Source: an uncultured Eubacteriales bacterium (lineage in GTDB: Bacteria > Bacillota > Clostridia > Lachnospirales > Lachnospiraceae). Taken from it: a DNA stretch of 64,000 bases. Of this stretch, positions 34,307-43,046 are shown in pieces. The stretch is from the NCBI GenBank assembly GCA_900315015.1, contig OMXJ01000004.1:1-64000 (forward strand). Reading direction: 5' to 3'. The notes beneath the pieces are model-generated. The model worked only from the letters and a program-made list of their open reading frames with translations. It was not told the DNA's origin and ran no database searches. The first letter of the stretch is position 1. Every line of letters starts with the position of its first letter. The translations under genes and the position numbers were made by a program.

Positions 34307-36484
34307 ATGGCAGTTGAAAAGGGAAATTTATCAATTAATTCGGATAATATATTTCCGATAATTAAAAAGTGGCTTTATTCAGATCATGATATTTTTATCC
34401 GTGAGCTTATATCAAATGGCTGTGATGCAATCACAAAGCTTAAGAAGCTTGCACTTATGGGCAATTATACAATCCCAGAGGATAATGAGTTCAAGGTAAA
34501 GGTAAATACAGACTCAAACCTTAAGACAATAGAGTTTATCGATAATGGTATCGGTATGACTGAGGATGAAGTAAAGCAGTATATTAATCAGATTGCATTC
34601 TCAGGAGCAAAAGATTTCCTTGAAAAGTATAAGGATAAGGCAAATGAAGACCAGATCATCGGACATTTCGGACTTGGTTTCTATTCAGCCTTCATGGTAG
34701 CTCATAAGGTAACTATCGACACACTTTCATACAAGGAAGGTGCCAAGGCCGTTCATTGGGAATCGGATGAAGGAACAACCTTCGAAATGAGTGAAGGCGA
34801 CCGCACAGAGCGCGGAACAAAGATTGTACTTTACTTAAATGAAGACAGCTATGAATTCTCAAATGAATATAGAGTAAAAGAAGTAATTGAAAAGTACTGC
34901 TCATTCATGCCAACAGACATCTTCTATACAAATCTTGATACAGTAGAAGCTGATAAGAAGAAGGCGATAGAAGATCTTGAAAAGAAGCAGAAGGAAGCAA
35001 CAGAGAAGGCAGCTGAAGCAGAAAAGAAGCAGGAAGAAGCAAGAGTTGCCGATGAAGCCGCATCAGCAGCACCAGATGATGAAGAATTAAAGAAAAAGGC
35101 AGAGGCTGCAAAGAAGGAAGCAGCTCGTACTCAGGAAAAGGCTGATGAATTAAAGAAGGAAGCAGAAGCCGGAATTCCTGCACCAAAGCCATTAAATGAT
35201 AAGAATCCGCTTTGGACAAAGACACCAAAAGATTGCAAAGAGGAAGAATATAAGGATTTCTATCGTAAGGTATTCCACGATTATAAGGAGCCACTTTTCT
35301 GGATTCATCTCAACATGGATTACCCATTCAACCTTAAGGGTATTCTTTATTTCCCTAAGATCAATATGGAATATGAGTCCATTGAAGGAAAGATAAAGCT
35401 CTTCAATAACCAGGTATTCGTAGCAGACAATATTAAGGAAGTAATTCCGGAATTCTTACTTCTTTTAAAGGGTGTAATCGACTGTCCGGACCTTCCACTT
35501 AATGTATCTCGTAGTGCACTTCAGAATGATGGCTTCGCAAAGAAGATTTCAGATTACATCACAAAGAAGGTAGCAGAAAAGCTTACAGGTCTTTATAAGG
35601 TAGATAAGGAAAATTACGAGAAGTACTGGGAGGATATCAGCCCATTCGTAAAGTACGGAGTTCTCAAGGATGATAAGTTCGCAAAGAAGGTAAAGGAAGC
35701 TCTTATCTTTAGAACAATCAATGGAAAGTACGTATCAGAAGAGGAATATTTAAAGGAAGCTTACGGAGAAGATTGGGATAAGGAAGAAGAAAAGAAGGAT
35801 GATGCAGCAAGCACAGATTCTTCAAATGCAGCCAATACGGCAAATGCTGCACCTGAAAAGGACAACCGTAAGATAATTTACTATGTAACAGATGAAGTTC
35901 AGCAGAGCCAGTACATCAATATGTTCAAGGCACAGAATCTTGATGCAGTTGTACTTACAAATAAGATCGACCAGCCATTTATTTCAAAGCTTGAGCAGGA
36001 TAATAATAAGGTGCGTTTCCAGAGAATAGATGCAGACGTTACAGAGACCTTTAAGGAAGAAGAGACAGAAGCAGATAAGGAAGCAGCAAAGAAGGAAAAT
36101 GACGAATTGACAGCCCTCTTTAGAAAGGTGCTTTTAAAGGATAAGCTTGATGTAAAGGTAGAAAAGTTAAAGGATGCAAGTATCTCATCAATCGTAACTC
36201 TTTCAGAGGATAATCGCCGCATGCAGGATATGATGAAGATGTATGCAATGGGTTCAGGTGGAATGGATGACATGTTCCCAGAGCAGATCACACTTACCCT
36301 CAATGCAAACAACGATCTTGTAAAGTATGTTTATGATAATCAGGAAGCAGAGAATACTGAAATTTTCGTAAAGCAGCTCTATGACCTTGCGCTTATCAGC
36401 CAGCGTCAGTTGACACCAGCAGAGATGACAGAATTCGTAACAAGAAGCAATAAGATAATGCAGCTTCTTTCAGAAAAGAACTGA
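34307..36484 (+). CDS. htpG: Chaperone HtpG (Hsp90)
   Basis: HtpG is the bacterial Hsp90 chaperone. The ATP-binding motifs are ELISNGCDA (about 33-41), EFIDNGIGMT (about 76-85) and GHFGLGFYSAFMVA (about 119-132). At 725 aa it is about 100 residues longer than E. coli HtpG because of a highly charged, alanine-rich coiled linker at about 212-292 between the N and middle domains, and a second low-complexity segment (SSNAANTANAAPEKD) further on. Such a linker is reminiscent of eukaryotic Hsp90. AGGAGG precedes the ATG. CIRCE points to HrcA control. Confidence 0.96.
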   Translation: MAVEKGNLSINSDNIFPIIKKWLYSDHDIFIRELISNGCDAITKLKKLALMGNYTIPEDNEFKVKVNTDSNLKTIEFIDNGIGMTEDEVKQYINQIAFSGAKDFLEKYKDKANEDQIIGHFGLGFYSAFMVAHKVTIDTLSYKEGAKAVHWESDEGTTFEMSEGDRTERGTKIVLYLNEDSYEFSNEYRVKEVIEKYCSFMPTDIFYTNLDTVEADKKKAIEDLEKKQKEATEKAAEAEKKQEEARVADEAASAAPDDEELKKKAEAAKKEAARTQEKADELKKEAEAGIPAPKPLNDKNPLWTKTPKDCKEEEYKDFYRKVFHDYKEPLFWIHLNMDYPFNLKGILYFPKINMEYESIEGKIKLFNNQVFVADNIKEVIPEFLLLLKGVIDCPDLPLNVSRSALQNDGFAKKISDYITKKVAEKLTGLYKVDKENYEKYWEDISPFVKYGVLKDDKFAKKVKEALIFRTINGKYVSEEEYLKEAYGEDWDKEEEKKDDAASTDSSNAANTANAAPEKDNRKIIYYVTDEVQQSQYINMFKAQNLDAVVLTNKIDQPFISKLEQDNNKVRFQRIDADVTETFKEEETEADKEAAKKENDELTALFRKVLLKDKLDVKVEKLKDASISSIVTLSEDNRRMQDMMKMYAMGSGGMDDMFPEQITLTLNANNDLVKYVYDNQEAENTEIFVKQLYDLALISQRQLTPAEMTEFVTRSNKIMQLLSEKN

Positions 36485-36516
36485 TAGATTATACAAAAGC
36501 TGACTATATAAGACAT

Positions 36517-36628
36517 ATTGCACAAGAAGGATTATGCAAGAAGCATTATGCAATAAACATTGCACAAGAAGGATTACGTAAGAAACATTGTGTAAGAAAC
36601 ATTGCGCAATAAGGACTGTACAAAAAAA
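36517..36628. repeat. 14-bp tandem array (8 units) after htpG
   Basis: There are eight contiguous 14-bp units of the form ATTGCRCAAGAAAC. The central hexamer is TGCACA, TATGCA, TATGCA, TGCACA, TACGTA, TGTGTA, TGCGCA and TGTACA in order; all eight are strictly alternating pyrimidine-purine and differ only by transitions. The rest of the 36485-36816 spacer holds the htpG terminator and a copy of the araD 3' end. Confidence 0.9.
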
Positions 36629-36662
36629 ATGTATAAGAAGTAAAAAAATATGATATAAAAAT

Positions 36663-36702
36663 AAGCTATGGCTAGATTGAAAAATCTGACCATAGCTTTT
36701 TT
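36663..36702 (+). terminator. htpG terminator
   Basis: AAGCTATGG-TAGATT pairs with AATCT-CCATAGCTT and is followed by T6. The symmetrical A/T flanks may also let it act on the minus strand for araD. Confidence 0.88.
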
Positions 36703-36749
36703 GTATTCTTATTAAGGCATGAAAAAGGCTATAACACCAAAGTAAAAGC

Positions 36750-36782
36750 TTAGTGCTCGCTGCTCTGACCATAGTAAGCGTT
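36750..36782 (-). repeat. Diverged duplicate of the araD 3' end
   Basis: This 33-bp segment repeats 36817-36849, the last codons and stop of araD, 67 bp further downstream. The three differences I see are all transitions. On the minus strand it would read NAYYGQSSEH plus stop. It marks a partial tandem duplication. Confidence 0.85.
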
Positions 36783-36816
36783 TCAAATCATCGCGCACTG
36801 TCAACGCATAATCAAT

Positions 36817-37521
36817 TTAGTGCTCGCCGCCCTGACCATAGTAAGCATTAGCTCCGTGCTTTCTGAAATAATGCTTATCCTGAAGGAACTGAGGAGTTTC
36901 CTCAACCTTTGGATTGATGAGCTCGGTTCTATAAGCCATCTTAGCAACTTCTTCAAGAACAACAGCACTCTCAACAGCCTTCTTGCCGTTCTTTCCCCAA
37001 GAGAAAGGACCGTGGTTCTTGCAAAGGCAAGCAGGAACAGCATCAGGGTCGATGCCAAGTCTCTTGAATTCATTAACGATGAGCTTACCGGTATTAAGCT
37101 CGTAGGCTTCCTCTATTTCCTCTGCAGTAAGGCAGCGAAGGCAAGGGATGTCGCCGTAGAAATAATCAGCATGAGTAGTGCCATAGCACTTGATGCTTCT
37201 GCCGCTCTGAGCCCAGCTGGTAGCATAAGAAGAATGAGTGTGGCAAACACCGCCGATAGACTGGAAGTTTCTGTAGAGCTCGAGATGAGTAGGAGTATCA
37301 GAAGAAGGATTGAGCTTACCCTCAACCTTATTTCCATCAAGGTCAATAAGAACCATGTCATCTGGAGTTAAAAGATTGTAATCAACACCGCTAGGCTTGA
37401 TAGCGAAAATACCACTTTCCTCATCAAGCTCGCTGACATTTCCCCATGTAAAAGTAACGAGTCCGTACTGTGGAAGCATCATATTAGCTTTGTAAACGCG
37501 TTCCTTAAGATCTTCAAGCAT
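36817..37521 (-). CDS. araD: L-ribulose-5-phosphate 4-epimerase
   Basis: This class II aldolase-like enzyme interconverts L-ribulose 5-phosphate and D-xylulose 5-phosphate in pentose use. The 234-aa protein has the zinc histidines of VCHTHSSYATSWAQ and KNHGPFSWGK, and TWGNVSELD and KPSGVDY near the N-terminus. AAAGGAG (minus strand) precedes the ATG. It stands alone, without araA or araB neighbours. A duplicate of its 3' end lies just downstream. Confidence 0.93.
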   Translation of the reverse strand: MLEDLKERVYKANMMLPQYGLVTFTWGNVSELDEESGIFAIKPSGVDYNLLTPDDMVLIDLDGNKVEGKLNPSSDTPTHLELYRNFQSIGGVCHTHSSYATSWAQSGRSIKCYGTTHADYFYGDIPCLRCLTAEEIEEAYELNTGKLIVNEFKRLGIDPDAVPACLCKNHGPFSWGKNGKKAVESAVVLEEVAKMAYRTELINPKVEETPQFLQDKHYFRKHGANAYYGQGGEH

Positions 37522-37601
37522 ATTAAAATCTCCTTTTAAAGTAAAATTTTAAACAAACAAACCAAATTCATCATATAAAAAACAAAAGTCTAACATAGAC
37601 A

Positions 37602-37630
37602 ATTATAGTTTAAAACCAGGCATAAATCAA
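37602..37630 (-). promoter_or_regulatory. araD promoter
   Basis: On the minus strand TTGATT (37630-37625), a 17-nt spacer and TATAAT (37607-37602). The leader is about 75 nt. Confidence 0.75.
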
Positions 37631-37778
37631 CCCGAAAATGAAGAATTAATACTTAATTTTTTACTGAAATAATGAGGGTTAGAAGGCATTTTGAAGAGTG
37701 AAAATAAGATGGAAATCATAAAGCAAACAAATGCCGGCCCTTGTTGAAATAATTATACAGATGAAGCTAAAGTGTACA

Positions 37779-37834
37779 ACATATAGTATTAAATACTACA
37801 TGTCCTTGACAACAAAAACTTGGTGTTGTAAAAT
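37779..37834 (+). promoter_or_regulatory. degV promoter with palindromic operator
   Basis: TTGACA at 37806-37811, 17-nt spacer, TAAAAT at 37829-37834. A perfect 15-bp palindrome TAGTATTAAATACTA lies at 37784-37798 within a near-palindrome of 25 bp (37779-37803), ending 2 bp before the -35. The size and symmetry suit a dimeric repressor or activator; the protein is not known. The rest of the 37522-37893 spacer shows only the divergent araD promoter. Confidence 0.7.
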
Positions 37835-37893
37835 AAAAAACATAGTACTTAGTTAAGTTAATGTGTGTTTGGATTAAAAAAATGGAGAAAAGT

Positions 37894-38730
37894 ATGTCAT
37901 ATAAAATTATAGGTGACTCATGTACAGACCTCACACCTTGGATGAAAAAAGAGGGAATGGTGACGTTAGTGCCTCTTACCTTAGAAGTAGGCGGACAGTT
38001 TAGAGTTAAGGATGATGAAGGCTTTAATCAGGCGGAATTTTTAGCTCAGATGAAAAAGACTAATGATGCAGCTAAATCAGCATGCCCATCACCGGATGCA
38101 TTTATGGAAAACTTTGAAGGAGCAGATGAGGTGTTTGTAATAACCCTTTCAGGAAAGCTATCTGGCTCCTTTAATAGTGCAGTACTTGCAAAAAAAATCT
38201 ATTTAGAAGAACATCCAAAGGCAAGGATATGTGTAATAGATTCAAAATCAGCATCAGTAGGGCAGACTCTTATTGCATTAAAAATAAAGGAATGCTATGA
38301 AAGAAAAATGTCTTATCCTGATATATTAGAAGAAGTAAGAAGCTTTAGAGATAATCTTAGCACCTACTTTGTGCTGGATTCTCTCGATGTTCTAGTAAAG
38401 AATGGAAGAGTGAGCAGATTTGTAGCTTCCTTTGCCGGAGTTCTTAATATTAAGGGAATAATGGCAGGTGAGGATGGCGGAATAGTAAAGAGAGATCAGG
38501 CAAGAGGAATGAAAAAGGCCCTCTCTAAAATGGCAGCAAGAATAGCTGAAGAAGTAAAGGATCCTGAAAATAGAATTTTAGCCATAGCTCACTGCAACGC
38601 AAAAGAAAGAGCAGAGAGCGTGAAAGAAGAATTATTATCTCTTGTAAAGTTCAAGGATGCATTTATTGTAGACACTGCAGGAGTAAGCAGCATGTATGCT
38701 AACGATGGAGGCGTAATAGTAGCTTACTAA
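37894..38730 (+). CDS. DegV family fatty-acid-binding protein
   Basis: DegV/FakB proteins bind a fatty acid and present it to the kinase FakA for phosphorylation. The 278-aa protein has the start KIIGDSCTDLTPWMKKE, the S-G-S motif TLSGKLSGSFNSA and the C-terminal VDTAGVSSMYANDGGVIVAY. ATG at 37894 follows GGAGAAAAG; an upstream in-frame ATG is in the leader. No fakA is visible in the window. It has its own regulated-looking promoter. Confidence 0.88.
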   Translation: MSYKIIGDSCTDLTPWMKKEGMVTLVPLTLEVGGQFRVKDDEGFNQAEFLAQMKKTNDAAKSACPSPDAFMENFEGADEVFVITLSGKLSGSFNSAVLAKKIYLEEHPKARICVIDSKSASVGQTLIALKIKECYERKMSYPDILEEVRSFRDNLSTYFVLDSLDVLVKNGRVSRFVASFAGVLNIKGIMAGEDGGIVKRDQARGMKKALSKMAARIAEEVKDPENRILAIAHCNAKERAESVKEELLSLVKFKDAFIVDTAGVSSMYANDGGVIVAY

Positions 38731-38738
38731 AAAACTGC

Positions 38739-38768
38739 TTGACAAAATAGAATAATATATGTTATATT
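38739..38768 (+). promoter_or_regulatory. rpmE promoter
   Basis: TTGACA at 38739-38744, 18-nt spacer, TATATT at 38763-38768. The leader of about 80 nt contains an imperfect hairpin (GTATATCG against CGCTATAC, about 38812-38836) close to the SD, a possible translational control element. Confidence 0.7.
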
Positions 38769-38854
38769 GTAAAGGCTGTGCGATAGTGTACAGTAAAAAA
38801 TAAAATATCATGTATATCGGTTAGGAATCGCTATACGGAAGGATAGGTATAATT

Positions 38855-39058
38855 ATGAAGACAGACATTCAGCCAACTTATTATCAGGCTACAGTAACCT
38901 GCAACTGCGGAAATACATTCGTAACAGGTTCAACAAAAGAGGATATCCACGTAGAAATTTGCTCAAAGTGCCATCCATTCTACACAGGACAGCAGAAGAC
39001 AGCAGCAGCTCGTGGTGCTATTGAGAAGTTCAATCGTAGATATGGCTTAAACAAATAG
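38855..39058 (+). CDS. rpmE: Ribosomal protein L31, zinc form
   Basis: L31 bridges the two subunits. The 67-aa protein has the zinc cysteines C16, C18, C36 and C39 (TCNCGNTF...CSKCHPF), so it is the zinc-containing paralogue. The end [12 protein letters not shown] is typical. GGAAGGATAGG precedes the ATG. It is monocistronic, with its own promoter and terminator, and sits upstream of DUF1385-prfA as in many clostridia. Confidence 0.96.
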   Translation: MKTDIQPTYYQATVTCNCGNTFVTGSTKEDIHVEICSKCHPFYTGQQKTAAARGAIEKFNRRYGLNK

Positions 39059-39078
39059 TAGATTAATATCAAAAATTA

Positions 39079-39113
39079 AAAGCTTGAGAATTATACGTTC
39101 TCAAGCTCTTTTT
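39079..39113 (+). terminator. rpmE terminator
   Basis: AGCTTGAGAA at 39081-39090 pairs perfectly with TTCTCAAGCT at 39098-39107, followed by CTTTTT. Confidence 0.92.
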
Positions 39114-39262
39114 GTACGTTTGGGAAAAATTGGATATTTGTAACAGAAAATGCCCGGCAAAATTTAAAGGGTAATTTATGTATATTTGCATAGGAAAATT
39201 AAAGGATTAAGGAATAAGAGTAATTGAAATAGAAGGCAAAGCCTAAGTTACCGAGGAGGTAT

Positions 39263-41059
39263 ATGAGCGACAAAACAAAGGTTGTTTCATCACGTATTGG
39301 TGGACAGGCGGTCCTTGAAGGCGTCATGATGAGAAATATGAGCGCGGTTGGTACGGCAGTAAGGACCCCGGAAGGAAAAATTGCAGTAAATGTAGAACAT
39401 ATCGGTGTGGGAAGGGAAGATAATAAGTTATTAAAGCTTCCAATAATAAGAGGAGTAGTATCCTTTTTTGACTCGCTTTACATAGGAACAAAGGCCCTCA
39501 CATACTCGGCCAGTTTTTACGATGATGAAGAGGACGACAAAAAGAAAAAAGCTTCAAAGACAAATGGCGAGGGTATTGTAGAAACGAAAAAATATGAAAC
39601 AAGTGCTGGAGATATAATAACTGTAATAATATCAGTTGTTTTAGCGCTTGTTGTATTTGGAATGCTTCCATTTTATTTATCAAATCTCCTCTCGTCAAAG
39701 ATACCATCAAAGACTATCATACTTTTGATAGAAGGCTTCATCAGAATAGGAATATTCATTGCATATATCCTTCTTATATCGCAGATGAAGGATATAAAGA
39801 GGACTTTTATGTATCATGGAGCAGAGCATAAATGCATAAACTGCTTAGAAACCGGTCATGAACTTACAGTAGCAAATGTAAGAGCAGCAAGCCGCTATCA
39901 TAAAAGATGCGGAACTAGCTTTTTGATTTTTGTAATGCTCATAACCTTTGTGGTATTTATGTTCATAAGAGTTGATACTCTTTGGCTCAGATATGTTCTG
40001 AGAATTTTGCTCATACCTGTAATAGCAGGAATTGCCTATGAATTTATCCGTTATGCAGGAAGCCATGAAGGAGTTTTAGTTAGAATATTATCAAAGCCGG
40101 GCTTCTGGATGCAGATGCTTACGACAAAAGAGCCGGATGATAAAATGATAGAAGTAGGAATGGCAGCAGTTAATTCAGTATTCAACTGGAAGGCTTATTT
40201 GGCTGATGTGAAATCAGGAAGAAAGCTGAGTGCCATTGAAATGAAGATAAATTATCCGGCAATCAAAAATAAAGGCGAGGGTCTTAATAGCTTTTCTAAA
40301 GACGAACTGTCAGGGAAGGCAGGAGATAGCTTTGTAATAGACAGCGTTGCCCAGATGATGGGAAAAGAAAAGCAGGTGGCTGCCGCGGGCTATGTAGAAG
40401 AGAATAATCAAAATAAAAAGAGCAAGAAGAAAAAGAAAAATAAGAATAAGAAATTCAATCAGACTCAGGGAAATGCTGCATCTGCTAAGAAGAATACTAC
40501 AAATGGCAGTGCAAAAAAGAGCGACGATATATTAAGCAATCTTGATAGAAAATTTGCAGCAGCCCATGTTAATGAGAATACTCTTATAAAGCCCTGGGAG
40601 CAGAAAAAAATTGCAGAGGAAGCGGCTGAGAAAGCTGCGAAGGAAAATGCTCCAGAGGTAAAGGCAGATGCAAAGGCAGAAGAAGTAAAGTCTGAGCTAA
40701 AGACAGAAGAAGTAAAGTCTGAGGTAAAGGCAGAAGAAGTAAAGTCTGAGCCAAAGACAGAAGAAGTAAAGGCAGCAGAGCCAAAGGCAGAAGAAGTAAA
40801 GACTGAAGCAAAGATAGAGCCTAGAAATGAAAGGCTTGAGAGAATAGCTGAGGCAGAAGAGGCGAGAAAGCGTGCAGCGCTAAAGCTTCTTCAGGAAAAT
40901 CATGAAGAGGAAAATATGCCTACTGATGATATTTCAAAGGCCTTTGACAGAGTGTTCAGTTATTCGGGAAATAAAACGATTGTAGAAATGTCAGGTATTG
41001 ATGCAGTTGTAAATGATGCAGGACAAAAGCTTGCAGAAGAAAAGAAGAATAAGAAGTAA
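39263..41059 (+). CDS. DUF1385 membrane protein with repetitive charged tail
   Basis: Residues 1 to about 310 are DUF1385: RIGGQAVLEGVMMRN at the start, several membrane helices (IITVIISVVLALVVFGMLPF and later ones), and HGAEHKCINCLETG with the YHKRCGTSFL motif. The function is unknown, but the gene sits beside prfA and prmC in many Firmicutes. The remaining 290 residues are an unusual extension. It holds a KKKKKNKNKK stretch, then at least five 9-10-residue repeats of the form EEVKSEXKX, then a helical end. AGGAGG precedes the ATG. Confidence 0.88.
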   Translation: MSDKTKVVSSRIGGQAVLEGVMMRNMSAVGTAVRTPEGKIAVNVEHIGVGREDNKLLKLPIIRGVVSFFDSLYIGTKALTYSASFYDDEEDDKKKKASKTNGEGIVETKKYETSAGDIITVIISVVLALVVFGMLPFYLSNLLSSKIPSKTIILLIEGFIRIGIFIAYILLISQMKDIKRTFMYHGAEHKCINCLETGHELTVANVRAASRYHKRCGTSFLIFVMLITFVVFMFIRVDTLWLRYVLRILLIPVIAGIAYEFIRYAGSHEGVLVRILSKPGFWMQMLTTKEPDDKMIEVGMAAVNSVFNWKAYLADVKSGRKLSAIEMKINYPAIKNKGEGLNSFSKDELSGKAGDSFVIDSVAQMMGKEKQVAAAGYVEENNQNKKSKKKKKNKNKKFNQTQGNAASAKKNTTNGSAKKSDDILSNLDRKFAAAHVNENTLIKPWEQKKIAEEAAEKAAKENAPEVKADAKAEEVKSELKTEEVKSEVKAEEVKSEPKTEEVKAAEPKAEEVKTEAKIEPRNERLERIAEAEEARKRAALKLLQENHEEENMPTDDISKAFDRVFSYSGNKTIVEMSGIDAVVNDAGQKLAEEKKNKK

Positions 41060-41112
41060 GAATAAGAAATAAGTAGTAAAAGGTTAGATTTTAAAGTAAT
41101 AAAGAGGTAATT

Positions 41113-42189
41113 ATGTTTGAACAGATGGAAGAACTTGAAGGACACTACGAGGAAATAGCATCTTCACTCGCGGCACCGGATGTAGCTTCTGATGCGAAAA
41201 GATATCAGAGTCTTATGAAGGAAAGCAGTGATTTAGAGCCTTTAGTGACCACCTATAGAAAGTATAAGGAAGCGAAGCAGACTCAGCTGGATTCTCTTGA
41301 AATAATAGATACAGATCCAGATGAGGACATGAAGGCCATGGCAAGAGAAGATCTTGTACAGGCAAAAAGAGATGAAGAGGAGCTTGCAAAGGAGCTTACC
41401 CTTCTTCTTATCCCAAAGGATCCAAATGATGAAAAGAACGTCGTAATGGAAATCAGAGCGGGTGTTGGAGGAGATGAAGCAGCACTTTTTGCGGCAGATC
41501 TTTACAGAATGTATATGAAATATTTCGACCGCATGAAATTTAAGGTTGAAACAACAAACGTAAGTGAGAACGGCCTTGGCGGTTATAAGGAAATAACTCT
41601 CATTGTAACAGGAAATGGAGCTTATTCAAAGCTTAAGTACGAAAGCGGAGTGCACCGTGTTCAGAGAATTCCTGTAACCGAGTCAGGTGGAAGAATTCAC
41701 ACCTCAACAGCTTCAGTAGCAGTAATGCCGGAAGCAGATGAAGTAGAAGTGAATATCGATCCTAAGGATTATAGAATTGATGTTTTTAGATCAACCGGAA
41801 ACGGAGGTCAGTGCGTAAATACAACAGACTCAGCAGTTCGTCTTACTCACTATCCGACAGGCATCGTAATCATGTGTCAGGAAGAAAAGTCACAGCTCAA
41901 GAACCGTGCTAAGGCTCTTAGAGTACTTCGTGCCAAGCTTTTCGATCTTGAGCAGGAAAAGAAGCATGATAAGGAAGCAGCAGAGCGTGCAAGTCAGATC
42001 GGAACAGGAGACCGTTCAGAAAAAATCAGAACCTACAATTTCCCTCAGACACGCTGCACAGATCATAGAATAAAATACACTACTCATAATCTTATAGAGA
42101 TAATGAATGGAGATCTTACGGAGCTAGTAGATGCGCTTACCTCAGCAGACCAGGCAGCAAAGCTTGCAAAGCAGGAGGAAGCTGTGTGA
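41113..42189 (+). CDS. prfA: Peptide chain release factor 1
   Basis: RF1 reads UAA and UAG and triggers peptide release. The GGQ motif is at residues 231-233 ([20 protein letters not shown]), and the flanking [13 protein letters not shown] and [17 protein letters not shown] are typical. The length is 358 aa. The GGQ glutamine is the target of the PrmC methylase encoded two genes downstream. It is 53 bp from the DUF1385 gene. Confidence 0.97.
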   Translation: MFEQMEELEGHYEEIASSLAAPDVASDAKRYQSLMKESSDLEPLVTTYRKYKEAKQTQLDSLEIIDTDPDEDMKAMAREDLVQAKRDEEELAKELTLLLIPKDPNDEKNVVMEIRAGVGGDEAALFAADLYRMYMKYFDRMKFKVETTNVSENGLGGYKEITLIVTGNGAYSKLKYESGVHRVQRIPVTESGGRIHTSTASVAVMPEADEVEVNIDPKDYRIDVFRSTGNGGQCVNTTDSAVRLTHYPTGIVIMCQEEKSQLKNRAKALRVLRAKLFDLEQEKKHDKEAAERASQIGTGDRSEKIRTYNFPQTRCTDHRIKYTTHNLIEIMNGDLTELVDALTSADQAAKLAKQEEAV

Positions 42190-42237
42190 TCAGCTTTCTA
42201 TGAAAAGCTATGGGTTTTAAGATAAAGGACATAAGAA

Positions 42238-43032
42238 ATGATATCGAGCTTACATAATGAAAAAGTAAAAGCGCTTATGGCCCTAATGAATAAGCCGCGT
42301 GAAAGAAAAGAACGCGGCCTTTTCATTTGTGAGGGACCAAAGGTGTATTTAGAGGCAGTAAAAGCAGGCCTTGTAGATTCAGTTTATGTATCAGACAGCT
42401 TTAGGGGAAGAAATGATGATATTGCCCCTGAAGCAGAGATAATGAGCGATGATGTGTTTGAGAAGGTATCAGGAACTGTTACTCCGCAGGGAGTTCTGAC
42501 AGTGACTAAGATGCCGGAATACACTCTAGAGGGCCTTTTATCAGGAAAATATAAGGGCGATAGACCAAAGGATACCCTAAATCTTATAATCTTAGAGGAT
42601 GTAAGAGATCCTGGGAACATAGGCACGATAATCCGTACAGCAGAAGGCGCCGGAATGGATGCTGTGATAATGTCACAGGGCTGCGTTGATGTTTTTAATC
42701 CAAAGGTTGTCCGCTCTACCATGGGAACAATATTCCGCATGCCATTTATTTATGTAAAAGACTTTCAGGGAACCTTAGATGAACTTCAAAAGGCAGGAAC
42801 CAGGCTTTATGCAGCATATCTTCCGGGAAGTGAAGATTATAGGGCGGTAAGCAATGAGGACTATGCAAAGAAGGGCGTCATTATAGGAAATGAGGCAAAT
42901 GGACTTACCAGGGAAACAGCAGAAAAAGCTGATGTAAGAGTAAGAATACCGATGGACGGCAAGGTAGAGAGCCTTAATGCAGCAGTTGCAGCTTCACTTT
43001 TGATGTATGAAATAAGGCGCAGCAGAGCATAA
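42238..43032 (+). CDS. TrmH/SpoU-family RNA 2'-O-methyltransferase
   Basis: The 264-aa protein has an N-terminal substrate-binding domain and the SPOUT knot motifs LEDVRDPGNIGTIIRTA, IIGNEANGLT and IPMDGKVESLNAAVAASLLMYE. It resembles RlmB/TsnR-type enzymes that methylate ribose in rRNA, but the target nucleotide cannot be deduced. The ATG has only a weak GGACATAAG SD. It lies between prfA and prmC, so the cluster concerns translation. Confidence 0.9.
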   Translation: MISSLHNEKVKALMALMNKPRERKERGLFICEGPKVYLEAVKAGLVDSVYVSDSFRGRNDDIAPEAEIMSDDVFEKVSGTVTPQGVLTVTKMPEYTLEGLLSGKYKGDRPKDTLNLIILEDVRDPGNIGTIIRTAEGAGMDAVIMSQGCVDVFNPKVVRSTMGTIFRMPFIYVKDFQGTLDELQKAGTRLYAAYLPGSEDYRAVSNEDYAKKGVIIGNEANGLTRETAEKADVRVRIPMDGKVESLNAAVAASLLMYEIRRSRA

Positions 43033-43046
43033 GTTGAGGATTTGTT

